A stretch of 64,000 nt of DNA from Oscillospiraceae bacterium (GTDB lineage: Bacteria > Bacillota > Clostridia > Oscillospirales > Oscillospiraceae): NCBI GenBank assembly GCA_022800755.1, contig JAAWQX010000002.1, positions 1 to 64,000 of the forward strand, read 5' to 3'. The notes under the pieces were generated by a model. The model saw only the letters and a program-made list of their open reading frames with translations, was not told the origin of the DNA and searched no databases. Positions 27,434 to 35,263 of this stretch are shown here, piece by piece. Position 1 is the first letter of the stretch. Each line of letters begins with the position of its first letter. Made by a program: the position numbers and the translations under genes.

Positions 27434-27715
27434 ATGTTCGAAGACAAAACCTTAGTTTGCAAAGAATGTGGAGAGGAATTCGTATTTACTGCCGGTGAGC
27501 AGGAATTCTATGCGGAAAAGGGCTTCCAGAATGAGCCCCAGCGCTGCAAGAACTGCCGTGACGCCCGCAAGAACGCCGCCCGCGGCAACCGCGAATACTT
27601 CACCGCAGTTTGCGCTGCCTGCGGCAAGGAAGCAAAAGTTCCTTTCGAGCCCAAGGCTGACCGTCCTGTATATTGCAGCGAGTGCTTCGCCAAAATGAGA
27701 GAAGAAGAAGCTTAA
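27434..27715 (+). CDS. Zinc-ribbon protein with four CxxC motifs
   Basis: The 93-residue protein has four CxxC pairs (CKEC 14, CKNC 39, CAAC 57, CSEC 78), predicting two zinc ribbons of the probable zinc-ribbon (zf-trcl) type; the linker is basic and rich in Arg/Asn. Such small proteins may bind nucleic acid, but no function is known. GAGAGGATTT precedes ATG 27434 and a terminator follows, so it is a monocistronic unit. Confidence 0.85.
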   Translation: MFEDKTLVCKECGEEFVFTAGEQEFYAEKGFQNEPQRCKNCRDARKNAARGNREYFTAVCAACGKEAKVPFEPKADRPVYCSECFAKMREEEA

Positions 27716-27729
27716 TCATATAGGAAATC

Positions 27730-27766
27730 AAGCGATTGGGTGGATTTAACGCTCAATCGCTTTTTT
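27730..27766 (+). terminator. Rho-independent terminator
   Basis: AAGCGATTG pairs with CAATCGCTT, extended by weaker pairs, and ends in T6. Confidence 0.78.
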
Positions 27767-27800
27767 ATATGACATATACTAATTCCCGGAGGGATGACCG

Positions 27801-28001
27801 ATGAACATTACAAAAGATACTAAAATTTCTACCATTGTAGAAAACATGCCTGAGGCAATGCCAATGTTTCAGCAGATCGGTATGCACTGCATGGGGTGTG
27901 CCATGGCCAGCGGTGAAACGTTGGAGCAAGCATGTTACGCGCATGGCGTAGACCCCGAGTGGTTCGTAACGGAGCTGAAGGCATTTTTACTGATGGAGTA
28001 A
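27801..28001 (+). CDS. DUF1858 domain-containing protein
   Basis: The 66-residue protein matches DUF1858 along its whole length: TKISTIVENMPEAMPMFQQIGMHCMGC with the conserved CxxC at residues 30-33 and the GETLEQAC helix. The domain is proposed to bind a metal or redox cofactor and is often found beside hybrid-cluster or iron-sulphur proteins; here the neighbours are a zinc ribbon and trmK, which say little. GGAGGGATGACCG precedes ATG 27801. Confidence 0.88.
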   Translation: MNITKDTKISTIVENMPEAMPMFQQIGMHCMGCAMASGETLEQACYAHGVDPEWFVTELKAFLLME

Positions 28002-28011
28002 ACAGAATTAG

Positions 28012-28049
28012 GCCCGCCCTAAATGCTGCATTTGGGGCGGGTTCCTTTT
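28012..28049 (+). terminator. Rho-independent terminator
   Basis: CCCGCCC pairs with GGGCGGG and the inner AAATG with CATTT; followed by TTCCTTTT. It ends 10 bases before the trmK ATG, so it probably serves the DUF1858 gene. Confidence 0.7.
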
Positions 28050-28058
28050 GAGGTGGGT

Positions 28059-28763
28059 ATGAAACGGATTAAATTATCTCCCCGGTTAAAAATGATCGCA
28101 TCTTTGGTTCCGCTCGGCTGCAGTGTGGCGGATGTTGGGACAGATCATGGCTATATTCCCGTATATCTGGCACAAACGGGACTGTACGGAGAAATCACCG
28201 CAAGCGACATTAACATAGGACCTTTGGAACACGCGCAGCGGTCTGCAGCGGCCTATGGCGTAGCGGACCAAATCCGTTTTGTGCAGGCTCCGGGGCTGTC
28301 TTTCCCAGAAAGTCACTGCTCACAGGTTGTTATCATTGCCGGCATGGGTGGGGAACTGATTGCGTCCATTTTGCAGGACGCGCCATGGACAAAAACAAAT
28401 CACACCTTAATTTTACAGCCCAACAGCAAAATCGACATTTTGAATGCGTGGCTCATGGACAACGGGTATCAAATCACACAAGCGCACATGGTAAAGGACG
28501 GCGGTAAGCTGTATCAAATACTATCTGTAATTGGCGGAAATGACACCATCCCATTAATGCCGGCACAGCTTTTGGCACACCCGCAGTTTTTTCGTCAGAG
28601 GGACCCGCTGTTGCCGGAATATCTGGAACAGCTCATAGGGAAATACAGCCATGCACTAAAAGGGATACAAAAAAGCGAACATTTATCAGACGCAGCGGCG
28701 TTGGAATCTTTAATTTTGGAACTGCAAAATATGAGGAGGGAAACGGAAACATGGCAACAGTAA
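28059..28763 (+). CDS. trmK: tRNA (adenine(22)-N(1))-methyltransferase
   Basis: TrmK methylates A22 of tRNA using SAM. The 234 residues have KLSPRLKMIASLVPLGC and the SAM motif VADVGTDHGYIPVYLA near 25, IIAGMGGELI near 92 and the motif LILQPN near 124. ATG 28059 follows GAGGTGG; an in-frame start at 28023 lies in the preceding hairpin. It overlaps nif3 by 13 bases, the pair being conserved in Firmicutes. Confidence 0.95.
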   Translation: MKRIKLSPRLKMIASLVPLGCSVADVGTDHGYIPVYLAQTGLYGEITASDINIGPLEHAQRSAAAYGVADQIRFVQAPGLSFPESHCSQVVIIAGMGGELIASILQDAPWTKTNHTLILQPNSKIDILNAWLMDNGYQITQAHMVKDGGKLYQILSVIGGNDTIPLMPAQLLAHPQFFRQRDPLLPEYLEQLIGKYSHALKGIQKSEHLSDAAALESLILELQNMRRETETWQQ

Positions 28764-29539
28764 ACAATATTTTCTCATACTTTGAAGAAAATGTACCTAC
28801 ATATATGAAAATGGAATTTGATAATCCGGGTTTTTTGGCCGGTAACGGGGACCGGGAGGTAAAAAAGGTTCTGCTGGCACTGGATATTACGGATGAAGTG
28901 ATCGATGAGGCAAAGCGGGTCAATGCGCAGTTGATCGTATCACACCACCCTATGTTTTTTGAACTCCATAATGTTTCTACCAATGATTTTGTCGGTCGAA
29001 AGCTGGTCGCACTGTTGGAAGCCCATATTTCCGCAATTTGTCTGCACACGAATTTAGATGCTGTTGCCGGTGGCGTAAATGACGCGCTGATGTCCGCATT
29101 GGGTGCGGAGACTGCCGGGATTCTTGATATTATGGGGGAAGCGCCGGACGGAACACCGTATGGCGGGGGGCGTTTCGGCACAGTTCCAAGTATGCCAATG
29201 GAGGCTTTTCTTGCCCGCTGCAAAGAAAATCTCCACGCCAACGGTCTGCGGTATGTTGATGTGGGCCGCCATGTCCACCGCATAGCTGTGTGCGGTGGGG
29301 CCGGAGGGTCTTTGCTTATGAATGCCGTAGAAATGGGATGTGATACATTTATCACCGGCGATGTAAAGCACAATGTATTCATCGACGCACGGGAATTAGG
29401 TATCAATATCGTCGATGCGGGACATTTCCCTACAGAAAATGTGGTGCTTCCGTACCTTGCGGACGCGCTTTCAAGCGCATTTCCGGAATTGGATCTGCAA
29501 ATCTCCTGTGTCCACGCACAGCCAGAACAGTTTTATTAA
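28751..29539 (+). CDS. Nif3-like dinuclear metal centre protein
   Basis: The 262-residue protein belongs to the Nif3/YqfO family, hexameric proteins with a two-metal site. The metal ligands are visible: SHHPMFF near 64, HTNLDAV near 98, and GHFPTENV near 224. It is annotated in databases as GTP cyclohydrolase 1 type 2, but the physiological reaction is uncertain. Conserved partner of trmK; the terminator at 29548 ends the operon. Confidence 0.92.
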   Translation: MATVNNIFSYFEENVPTYMKMEFDNPGFLAGNGDREVKKVLLALDITDEVIDEAKRVNAQLIVSHHPMFFELHNVSTNDFVGRKLVALLEAHISAICLHTNLDAVAGGVNDALMSALGAETAGILDIMGEAPDGTPYGGGRFGTVPSMPMEAFLARCKENLHANGLRYVDVGRHVHRIAVCGGAGGSLLMNAVEMGCDTFITGDVKHNVFIDARELGINIVDAGHFPTENVVLPYLADALSSAFPELDLQISCVHAQPEQFY

Positions 29540-29547
29540 AACAAGAG

Positions 29548-29582
29548 AAAGCCCAATGCCGTGGGACGGTATTGGGCTTTTT
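29548..29582 (+). terminator. Rho-independent terminator after the trmK operon
   Basis: AAAGCCCAATGCCGT pairs with ACGGTATTGGGCTTT around a GGG loop, ending in T5. Confidence 0.88.
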
Positions 29583-29610
29583 ATTTCCGTAATGCGCAAC
29601 GATATTATTC

Positions 29611-29639
29611 TTGACAACGGTCCATACGATTGCTATAAT
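29611..29639 (+). promoter_or_regulatory. Consensus sigma-A promoter for the marR gene
   Basis: TTGACA (29611-29616), 17 bases, TATAAT (29634-29639): a perfect consensus promoter. Confidence 0.88.
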
Positions 29640-29640
29640 A

Positions 29641-29658
29641 TAGTCAAATATTAGACTA
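29641..29658 (+). promoter_or_regulatory. Probable MarR operator
   Basis: TAGTCAAATATTAGACTA is an 18-base palindrome with one mismatched pair, lying immediately after the -10 box, where a bound repressor would block initiation. Autorepression by the MarR protein encoded downstream is the simplest reading. Confidence 0.65.
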
Positions 29659-29686
29659 ATTAAAGCAAATAGCAAGGAGGCATTCT

Positions 29687-30148
29687 ATGGACCGGGAGGA
29701 AGTACGGGCGTTTTCTAATCAATACTGTCTGCTGCGGGACGTGCAGTTTGCCGCTTATGAGTTGTATGCGCGGCGCTTTAATCTGACGGCCAAGGAATTA
29801 TTTGTGCTGGATATTATCTGGTTTGCGGAAGACGGCTGCCTACAGTCAGAAATTTGTAATCGCCTGTCGGCGACCAAGCAGACGGTCAGCGCCATTATCA
29901 AGAAATTTTGGAAATTGGGGTATCTTTCTCTAACTGGGTCGGAAACGGACCGACGCAACAAGGTTATTCGATTCACTGATGCAGGTTTGGAGTATGCCGG
30001 GAAAATCATTCCTCCTGCCGCTAATGCGGAAATTGACGCTATGGCAGAATTGAATTGTGAGGATATCAGGGAATTGGTGCGGATCACTACACAATTTTCT
30101 GAATATATGAAACAAAAATTTATTGCGATTGGAGGGGAGACACCATGA
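29687..30148 (+). CDS. MarR family transcriptional regulator
   Basis: The 153-residue protein has the winged-helix layout of MarR: LSATKQTVSAIIKKFWKLGYL (recognition helix near 63) and the wing SETDRRNKVIRFTDAGLEY near 87. MarR dimers repress nearby genes until a small ligand or oxidation releases them. The strong promoter and palindrome upstream suggest autorepression. AAGGAGG precedes ATG 29687, and its stop overlaps the start of the DUF1848 gene, so that gene was probably its original target. Confidence 0.9.
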   Translation: MDREEVRAFSNQYCLLRDVQFAAYELYARRFNLTAKELFVLDIIWFAEDGCLQSEICNRLSATKQTVSAIIKKFWKLGYLSLTGSETDRRNKVIRFTDAGLEYAGKIIPPAANAEIDAMAELNCEDIRELVRITTQFSEYMKQKFIAIGGETP

Positions 30149-31037
30149 TTATAAATACCGGTGGTCGGACGGATACCGTTCAATACTACACCGAATGGTT
30201 ACTCAACCGTTTTGCGGAGGGTTATGTTCTATCCAGAAACCCACTATTCCCCAATAAAATCAACCGTTACGAGTTGACCCCGGACACGGTGGACTGCGTG
30301 GTATTCTGCTCCAAGAACTACAAGCCTATCCTGCCGCGGCTCCATGAAATCACTGACTGTTTCAATACCTATTTTCACTATACGATCACCGCCTATAGCA
30401 AGGACCTTGAACCGGGTGTTCCATCCATTGACGAGAGTATGGATACACTGATTGCGTTGTCCAAGCTGGTCGGCCCGCAGCGTGTCGCATGGCGGTATGA
30501 CCCGGTGCTGCTGACGAAGGAAACGCCACCAGGAAACCTTCGAACGTATGGCAAAAGTGCTGGCACCCCATATTGACCGCTGTATTTTCAGCTTTGTGGA
30601 GATGTACAAAAAACTGGAGGTCAATATGCCCGAATTGGTCCCTCTATCAATGGAGGACATGAATGAACTTGCAAAGCGATTGGGTGCTATCGCAGCGAAG
30701 TACGGCATCCGCATCCAAACCTGCGGGACAAATGGTGATTTCACACACTATGGCATCCATTCTTCCGGCTGTATGACACTAGATATTCTCGGCGAAGCCA
30801 ACGGCATCGTGTTCAAAGACAGAAAGCACAAAGGGACGCGTCAAGGCTGCCACTGTATCGAAAGCCGGGATATTGGGGCATATGATACTTGTCTGAATGG
30901 ATGCAAATACTGCTATGCCAACAAAACACCCCGGAAAGCCTTTGAAAATTTCAAACTGCATGACCCTGCATCCCCATTACTGTTAGGACAGGTAAGGCCG
31001 GACGATACCGTCATTCAAGGCGTGCAAAAGCCATTTA
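30145..31037 (+). pseudogene. DUF1848 protein gene, broken by a frameshift
   Basis: The first part (from ATG 30145) reads as the N-terminal half of a DUF1848 protein (MIINTGGRTDTVQYY, WRYDPVLL near 117). The homologous frame shifts between about 30525 and 30540, after TKE, and resumes as HQETFERMAKVLAPHID; a few residues seem lost at the joint. The second part keeps the family's iron-sulphur-like cluster CHCIESRDIGAYDTCLNGCKYCYAN (cysteines at 30848-30920). Function of DUF1848 is unknown; the cysteine pattern recalls radical-SAM-like proteins. The gene overlaps marR by four bases. Confidence 0.8.
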
Positions 31038-31549
31038 AACGGATAAAAAATAGCGGCATTTTGGCCGGAAACCTCCTGTCTATATATTCTATCGGTTCTC
31101 TGATTGGTATCCTTGTAGCAGGTGTGCTTATGGATAAAATCGGCATCAAAAAAACTGTAATACTCTCTCTCATTTTACAAGCGATTGGCTTGGGATGCTT
31201 GGTTGCTTTCGGTATGACCGGCAACAAACTTTTGAGTTACGGATATCTTTTCTTTGCTTTGGCTATGTTCCTGCCGAAACTGCTGCCGGCAATTCTGCTG
31301 TCTACAGTGTTTGGTGTAAAAGATTATGGTAATATCTATGCAACCGCGAACCTGTTCTTCCTCGTCGGAGCCGCACTTGGCTCCGTGCTTACCTCCATTC
31401 TTCAGGGAATTGTCGGTTATGCAATGTCTTGGCTCATCTATATTGTCATTGCGGTGTTAATGTTCCTGTGTGTTGCAGCTGCACTCAAAGGCGGTAAAAA
31501 GTTACAGGAACAGTACCCTGATGGTGATCCTGAAGATGCGGTTGCCTGA
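31037..31549 (+). pseudogene. C-terminal half of an MFS transporter fused to the DUF1848 remnant
   Basis: In frame with the second DUF1848 piece, the sequence changes after IQGVQKPFKR to a membrane protein with about six helices: LLSIYSIGSLIGILVAGVL, the MFS loop MDKIGIKKTVI, and ANLFFLVGAALGSVL. This is the second six-helix half of a major facilitator; the first half is missing. The joint looks like an illegitimate recombination or deletion. No start codon or ribosome site of its own is evident. Confidence 0.78.
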
Positions 31550-31580
31550 ACCGTTGGACGGTCAAACATAATCCCTTGCA

Positions 31581-31615
31581 TTTTTGGGACGCTTCTTTTA
31601 GAAGCGTCCCAAAAA
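31581..31615. terminator. Bidirectional hairpin terminator
   Basis: TTTTTGGGACGCTTC pairs perfectly with GAAGCGTCCCAAAAA around a TTTTA loop. Confidence 0.8.
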
Positions 31616-31797
31616 CTATTTATCATAATGAACAGACACTTTTATAGTGCGATTCAGACTACGGGAATAGACCCCGATAAAATCATGCTGCTCTCCCGTT
31701 TCGGCGGAGGCGGGCAGAGAAGAAAGATGTGATCGTAAGCAAATTGATAGGATTTTTCGAACGGTATTACGGTCTGATATAAACTGAAAATATGAGT

Positions 31798-31831
31798 AAA
31801 AAGACTGTGTGCATCTGAACACAGTCTTTTA
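31798..31831. terminator. Hairpin terminator
   Basis: AAAAGACTGTGT pairs with ACACAGTCTTTT around an 8-base loop, followed by ATTTTT. Confidence 0.75.
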
Positions 31832-31998
31832 TTTTTCATTCTTGACAGGAAAGGTTCGTTTTCGGGTATCAAACATAAGAGAATAAATTTGGAAAATCTT
31901 ATGACAGAAACAAACCATCAACCCTACCCAATTGGGTAATAAAAATCCTCCCGGCGGAGAGCATAGGCACATACCTGAAAGCAGCAGAGGAAAGGGGA

Positions 31999-32529
31999 GT
32001 GTTGCCAATGTTCTATCTGGAACTGACGACAGGGCTTAGAAAGGGAGAATTGGTTGCGCTCCTGTGGGATGACTTAGATACTGAGCAAAGAATAATCTCA
32101 GTCAGCAAACAAGCAGCGGTAAGAGATGGCAAAATCACCATCACTCGTCCAAAGACAGAAACGTCTATCCGCAAGATATCCGTTCCCCAAGAAGCGGTAG
32201 ACCTCCTCGTCCAAGAACACGAGAAGCACCCGGACAATCCATACATGTTCCCATCTCCAAAAACAGGGGAGATGTACCATCCTGATTCCGTAGTGAATAT
32301 CCATAAGAAAATTCTAAAAGACGCAGGACTGGAGCATATCCGCTTCCACGACCTGCGGCACACCTTCGCAACGACAGCTCTGCAAAACGGCGTGGATGTG
32401 AAAACAGTCTCTTCAATGCTCGGCCACTACGATGCCGGATTCACTCTCCGCACATATACCCACGCCACACGGCAGGCCCAGGACGAAGCGGCGGAGAAAA
32501 TGGGGGAGTTCATGGCGCAGGTCATGTAA
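31999..32529 (+). pseudogene. Tyrosine integrase, N-terminally truncated
   Basis: The 176 residues form the catalytic domain of a mobile-element tyrosine integrase: arginine in TTGLRKGEL, lysine region in RPKTETSIRK, HDLRHTFATTAL, MLGHYDAGF and the tyrosine in LRTYTHATRQ, all active-site residues present. The arm-binding and core-binding domains are missing; integrase-like sequence (ILPAESIGTYLKAAEERG) can be followed upstream in the same frame to about 31930. GTG 31999 behind GGGGA could start a shortened product. The 3' end points at tRNA-Thr, the usual place for such an integrase. Confidence 0.82.
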
Positions 32530-32572
32530 AATCCAGTTTGGTGCTCTCCAGACCTTTCCAGCCATTTCCCCG

Positions 32573-32593
32573 TGTGGGTCACGATGTGGGTCA
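32573..32593. repeat. Direct repeat pair near the integrase 3' end
   Basis: TGTGGGTCA occurs twice (32573-32581 and 32585-32593) with a period of 12. Short direct repeats between an integrase gene and its tRNA target are typical of integrase arm-type binding sites; the assignment is inference. Confidence 0.5.
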
Positions 32594-32632
32594 GCGAAAA
32601 CAGCCCACCCCCGCAAAGTTCCCAAAACACGC

Positions 32633-32670
32633 AAAAATGCCCTGAAATCCGCAGATTTCAGGGCATTTTT
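32633..32670 (-). terminator. Terminator of the tRNA-Thr transcript
   Basis: AAAAATGCCCTGAAATC pairs perfectly with GATTTCAGGGCATTTTT around CGCA. On the minus strand it begins right after the tRNA CCA end. Confidence 0.85.
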
Positions 32671-32745
32671 GGAGCTGGTAATGTGACTCGAACACACGAC
32701 CTGCTGATTACGAATCAGCTGCTCTACCGACTGAGCTATACCAGC
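32670..32745 (-). tRNA. tRNA-Thr (anticodon CGT)
   Basis: The minus strand folds as a full cloverleaf: acceptor GCTGGTA with TACCAGC, D arm GCTC/GAGC, anticodon stem GCTGA/TCAGC with loop TTCGTAA (anticodon CGT, reading ACG threonine codons), T arm around TTCGAGT, discriminator T and an encoded CCA at 32672-32670. Its 3' end faces the integrase remnant and is the likely attachment site. Confidence 0.96.
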
Positions 32746-32805
32746 ATTTAGCGTTGATACTATACCACAAAATGTTGGCAAAGTCAACTATAATATGATG
32801 AAAAA

Positions 32806-33711
32806 TCAATTTTCTATGCGCTTATCGGGTAGCTGCGCCAAAATGATTGCAGCAAACATAAGAATGCATCCGACAGTTTCCTGAGATGTGGGAATTTCAT
32901 GCAAAATCACAATACCGGCAAGTACAGCAAATACGGATTCCAAACTCATAAGTAAGGATGCCACTGCGGGCCGGGTGTATTTTTGCCCGATGATTTGCAA
33001 CGTATAGGCGATGCCGCAGGACATGATGCCGGAATAACAAAGGGGCATTGCAGCGTTCAAAATACTTTGAAGATTCGGAGATTCCCGCAGGAACATTAGT
33101 ACACCGGATATCACGCCGCAAATCAAAAACTGGATGCAGGATAGCCGCACGCCATCGACTAAAGGTGCATAGTGGTCCACGGCCATAATATGAAATGAAA
33201 ACGCAACGGCGCATAAAAGCACATAAATATCGCCTTTCCCAATGGAGGAAAAACCGTCTGTTACAGAAAGCAGATACAATCCTACAACGGATATCAAAAC
33301 ACAAATCCACACCCGTGGCGCTACTTTTTTATGGAGGAACAGGCCAAAAACAGGGACCAGCAGGATATACATTGCTGTAATAAATCCCGCTTTTCCCGCA
33401 GTGGTATATTGAATCCCAATCTGCTGCAAATTAGCGGCAATTGTCATGATGCACCCGCATACAAGTCCGGCGGACCATAATGTTTTACGGTCATTTTTAG
33501 TAGGCAGCGTATAAGAACCGCTCCGTTTTTTATGATGGTCCAGCAATAAAAACACCGGCACCAGTACCGCTGACCCCATTAGAGAGCGAATACACTGAAA
33601 AGTAAACGGACCGATGTAATCCATGCTCACACTTTGCGCTACAAAGGCACAGCCCCAAATAAGAGCTGTGAGCATCAGCATGAGATTTCCTTTGATTTCT
33701 TGAAGTTTCAT
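32806..33711 (-). CDS. DMT superfamily transporter (EamA)
   Basis: The 301-residue protein has ten predicted membrane helices arranged as two EamA repeats, with ALIWGCAFVAQSVSMDYIGP at the start and SLLMSLESVFAVLAGIVILHE near 259. EamA proteins export metabolites such as amino acids; the substrate is unknown. Its start overlaps the stop of the MATE gene by four bases, so the two form an export operon. Confidence 0.9.
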   Translation of the reverse strand: MKLQEIKGNLMLMLTALIWGCAFVAQSVSMDYIGPFTFQCIRSLMGSAVLVPVFLLLDHHKKRSGSYTLPTKNDRKTLWSAGLVCGCIMTIAANLQQIGIQYTTAGKAGFITAMYILLVPVFGLFLHKKVAPRVWICVLISVVGLYLLSVTDGFSSIGKGDIYVLLCAVAFSFHIMAVDHYAPLVDGVRLSCIQFLICGVISGVLMFLRESPNLQSILNAAMPLCYSGIMSCGIAYTLQIIGQKYTRPAVASLLMSLESVFAVLAGIVILHEIPTSQETVGCILMFAAIILAQLPDKRIEN

Positions 33712-35111
33712 TGTACTGTTTCCTTCTCGGGTGTCCAGACACTTGGATCGAATTGTTCCCGCTCTCGATATTCCTTACGGTGGAGGAGCCAAATCCCACA
33801 ATAGCAAAGCACATGGATAGTAAAGGTAATGATCCAGGTTACGGGCCAGCTTAAATACAGAATCGTGAGGTTCCGGTGGGCCTGGAAAATCGTGTATACC
33901 CACACAACGCGCAGGGCGCAGGAACCAAAAATCGATACGATCATCGGCATGATGCCGTAGCCCATGCCCCGCATGACGCCGACGATGACATCCATCCAGC
34001 CGCACAGGAAATATAGTTGGCTGACGATCCTTAACCGCCCCAGTCCATATTCTACGACCATAGGATTATCTGTGTAGATATATAGTAGGAAGTTGCCGAA
34101 CTGGTATGCAGCGACGCCGAGGAGCAGCCCAATAACAGTGACAAGCGCCAAACTTTCAAACAGGACCTTATGCAGCCGACGATAGCGGCCGGCACCGTAG
34201 TTCTGTCCGGAAAAATTCATAGCGGCTTGATGTACGGCATTCATGGAGATATACACAAAACCCTCAATATTAGCGGCGGCGGCATTCGCTGCCATAATGG
34301 TATCGCCAAAGGAATTTACTGCGGACTGAATGATAACATTTGACAGTGCGAACAGGGAACTTTGGATTCCCGCGGGAATTCCGACCCGGAGAATACGGAT
34401 CAATTTGGATTTGGTGATCTTCAGCTTGCTTAGTTGGAGTTTGATTGCGCTGTCTGACTTTATCATTTGCCTCAGGATCAAAAATGTAGAGATATGCTGG
34501 GACAAAATCGTGGCTAAGGCTACACCGGCAACGGACATGTGCAGCACAATGACAAAAAACAGGTTCATGACCACATTCAAAACGCCTGCCAGTGCAAGAT
34601 AATACAAAGGATGCTTAGAATCGCCGCAGGCGCGAAGAATGGAAGCGCAGAAATTGAACAGCAGCATCGCGGGCATTCCCAGGAAAAAGATACGCAGATA
34701 CAAAGCAGACAAGGGAAGAACGGTTTCCGGCGAATCCATCAGTTCCAAAATAGGCCGCGCAAAAATCAGACCGATGACCAAAAGCGCAGTCCCACCCACA
34801 ATGCTGATGACGACGGAAGTATGGACCGTCTCGCTGACAGCCTCATCATCGTGAGCGCCGTAAAAATTCGCAACCGCTACGTTAGCGCCCGCGGAGATGC
34901 CTATAAATAGATTTGTCAAGAGCGCCACGAGAGAAGCGGTAGACCCGACGGCCGCCATTGCGTTATCCCCGGCAAATTTCCCCACAACTATGATGTCCGC
35001 GGCGTTGAACAGCAGCTGCAATACGCCGGAAAGTAAAATGGGGACAGTGAACAGGATCATTTTCTTCAGCAACGGTCCCGAGGTCATATCGAGCTCATAT
35101 GTTTTTGCCAT
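33708..35111 (-). CDS. MATE family efflux transporter
   Basis: The 467-residue protein has twelve membrane helices and the MATE features GPLLKKMILFTVPILLSGVLQLLFNAADIIVVG at the N terminus (conserved Pro in helix 1), and the repeated fold in the second half. MATE pumps use Na+ or H+ gradients to expel cationic drugs and metabolites. First gene of a two-gene operon with the EamA transporter. Substrate unknown. Confidence 0.93.
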   Translation of the reverse strand: MAKTYELDMTSGPLLKKMILFTVPILLSGVLQLLFNAADIIVVGKFAGDNAMAAVGSTASLVALLTNLFIGISAGANVAVANFYGAHDDEAVSETVHTSVVISIVGGTALLVIGLIFARPILELMDSPETVLPLSALYLRIFFLGMPAMLLFNFCASILRACGDSKHPLYYLALAGVLNVVMNLFFVIVLHMSVAGVALATILSQHISTFLILRQMIKSDSAIKLQLSKLKITKSKLIRILRVGIPAGIQSSLFALSNVIIQSAVNSFGDTIMAANAAAANIEGFVYISMNAVHQAAMNFSGQNYGAGRYRRLHKVLFESLALVTVIGLLLGVAAYQFGNFLLYIYTDNPMVVEYGLGRLRIVSQLYFLCGWMDVIVGVMRGMGYGIMPMIVSIFGSCALRVVWVYTIFQAHRNLTILYLSWPVTWIITFTIHVLCYCGIWLLHRKEYREREQFDPSVWTPEKETVQ

Positions 35112-35210
35112 ACTTGAATACGATCCTTTCTTCGATACAATATTAATTTATCTTACATCTTTTTTCAAAGAACATCAATAGCCGCTTTTTATGAATTTTC
35201 GCAATTTTTC

Positions 35211-35240
35211 GTGACAAAACTGGTTCAACAATGCTATACT
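35211..35240 (+). promoter_or_regulatory. Probable promoter of the hydrolase-like gene
   Basis: GTGACA (35211-35216), 18 bases, TATACT (35235-35240), 24 bases before ATG 35264. Confidence 0.5.
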
Positions 35241-35263
35241 ACATAAATAAGCGAGGTGACAGC

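Larger units (their letters stand above)
31550..31998. other. Non-coding or decayed gap between MFS fragment and integrase remnant
   Basis: No convincing gene is seen. The stretch holds two hairpin terminators (31581-31615 and 31798-31831), a 34-codon open frame from 31628, and, from about 31930, an open frame joining the integrase remnant. Composition is more AT-rich than the neighbouring core genes. Confidence 0.5.

Noticed and set aside
31578..32672. GCATTTTTGG at 31578-31587 and at 32663-32672 as att-type direct repeats flanking the integrase remnant
   Set aside because: Only ten bases including a T run, and both lie in terminator hairpins, so chance similarity is the better explanation.
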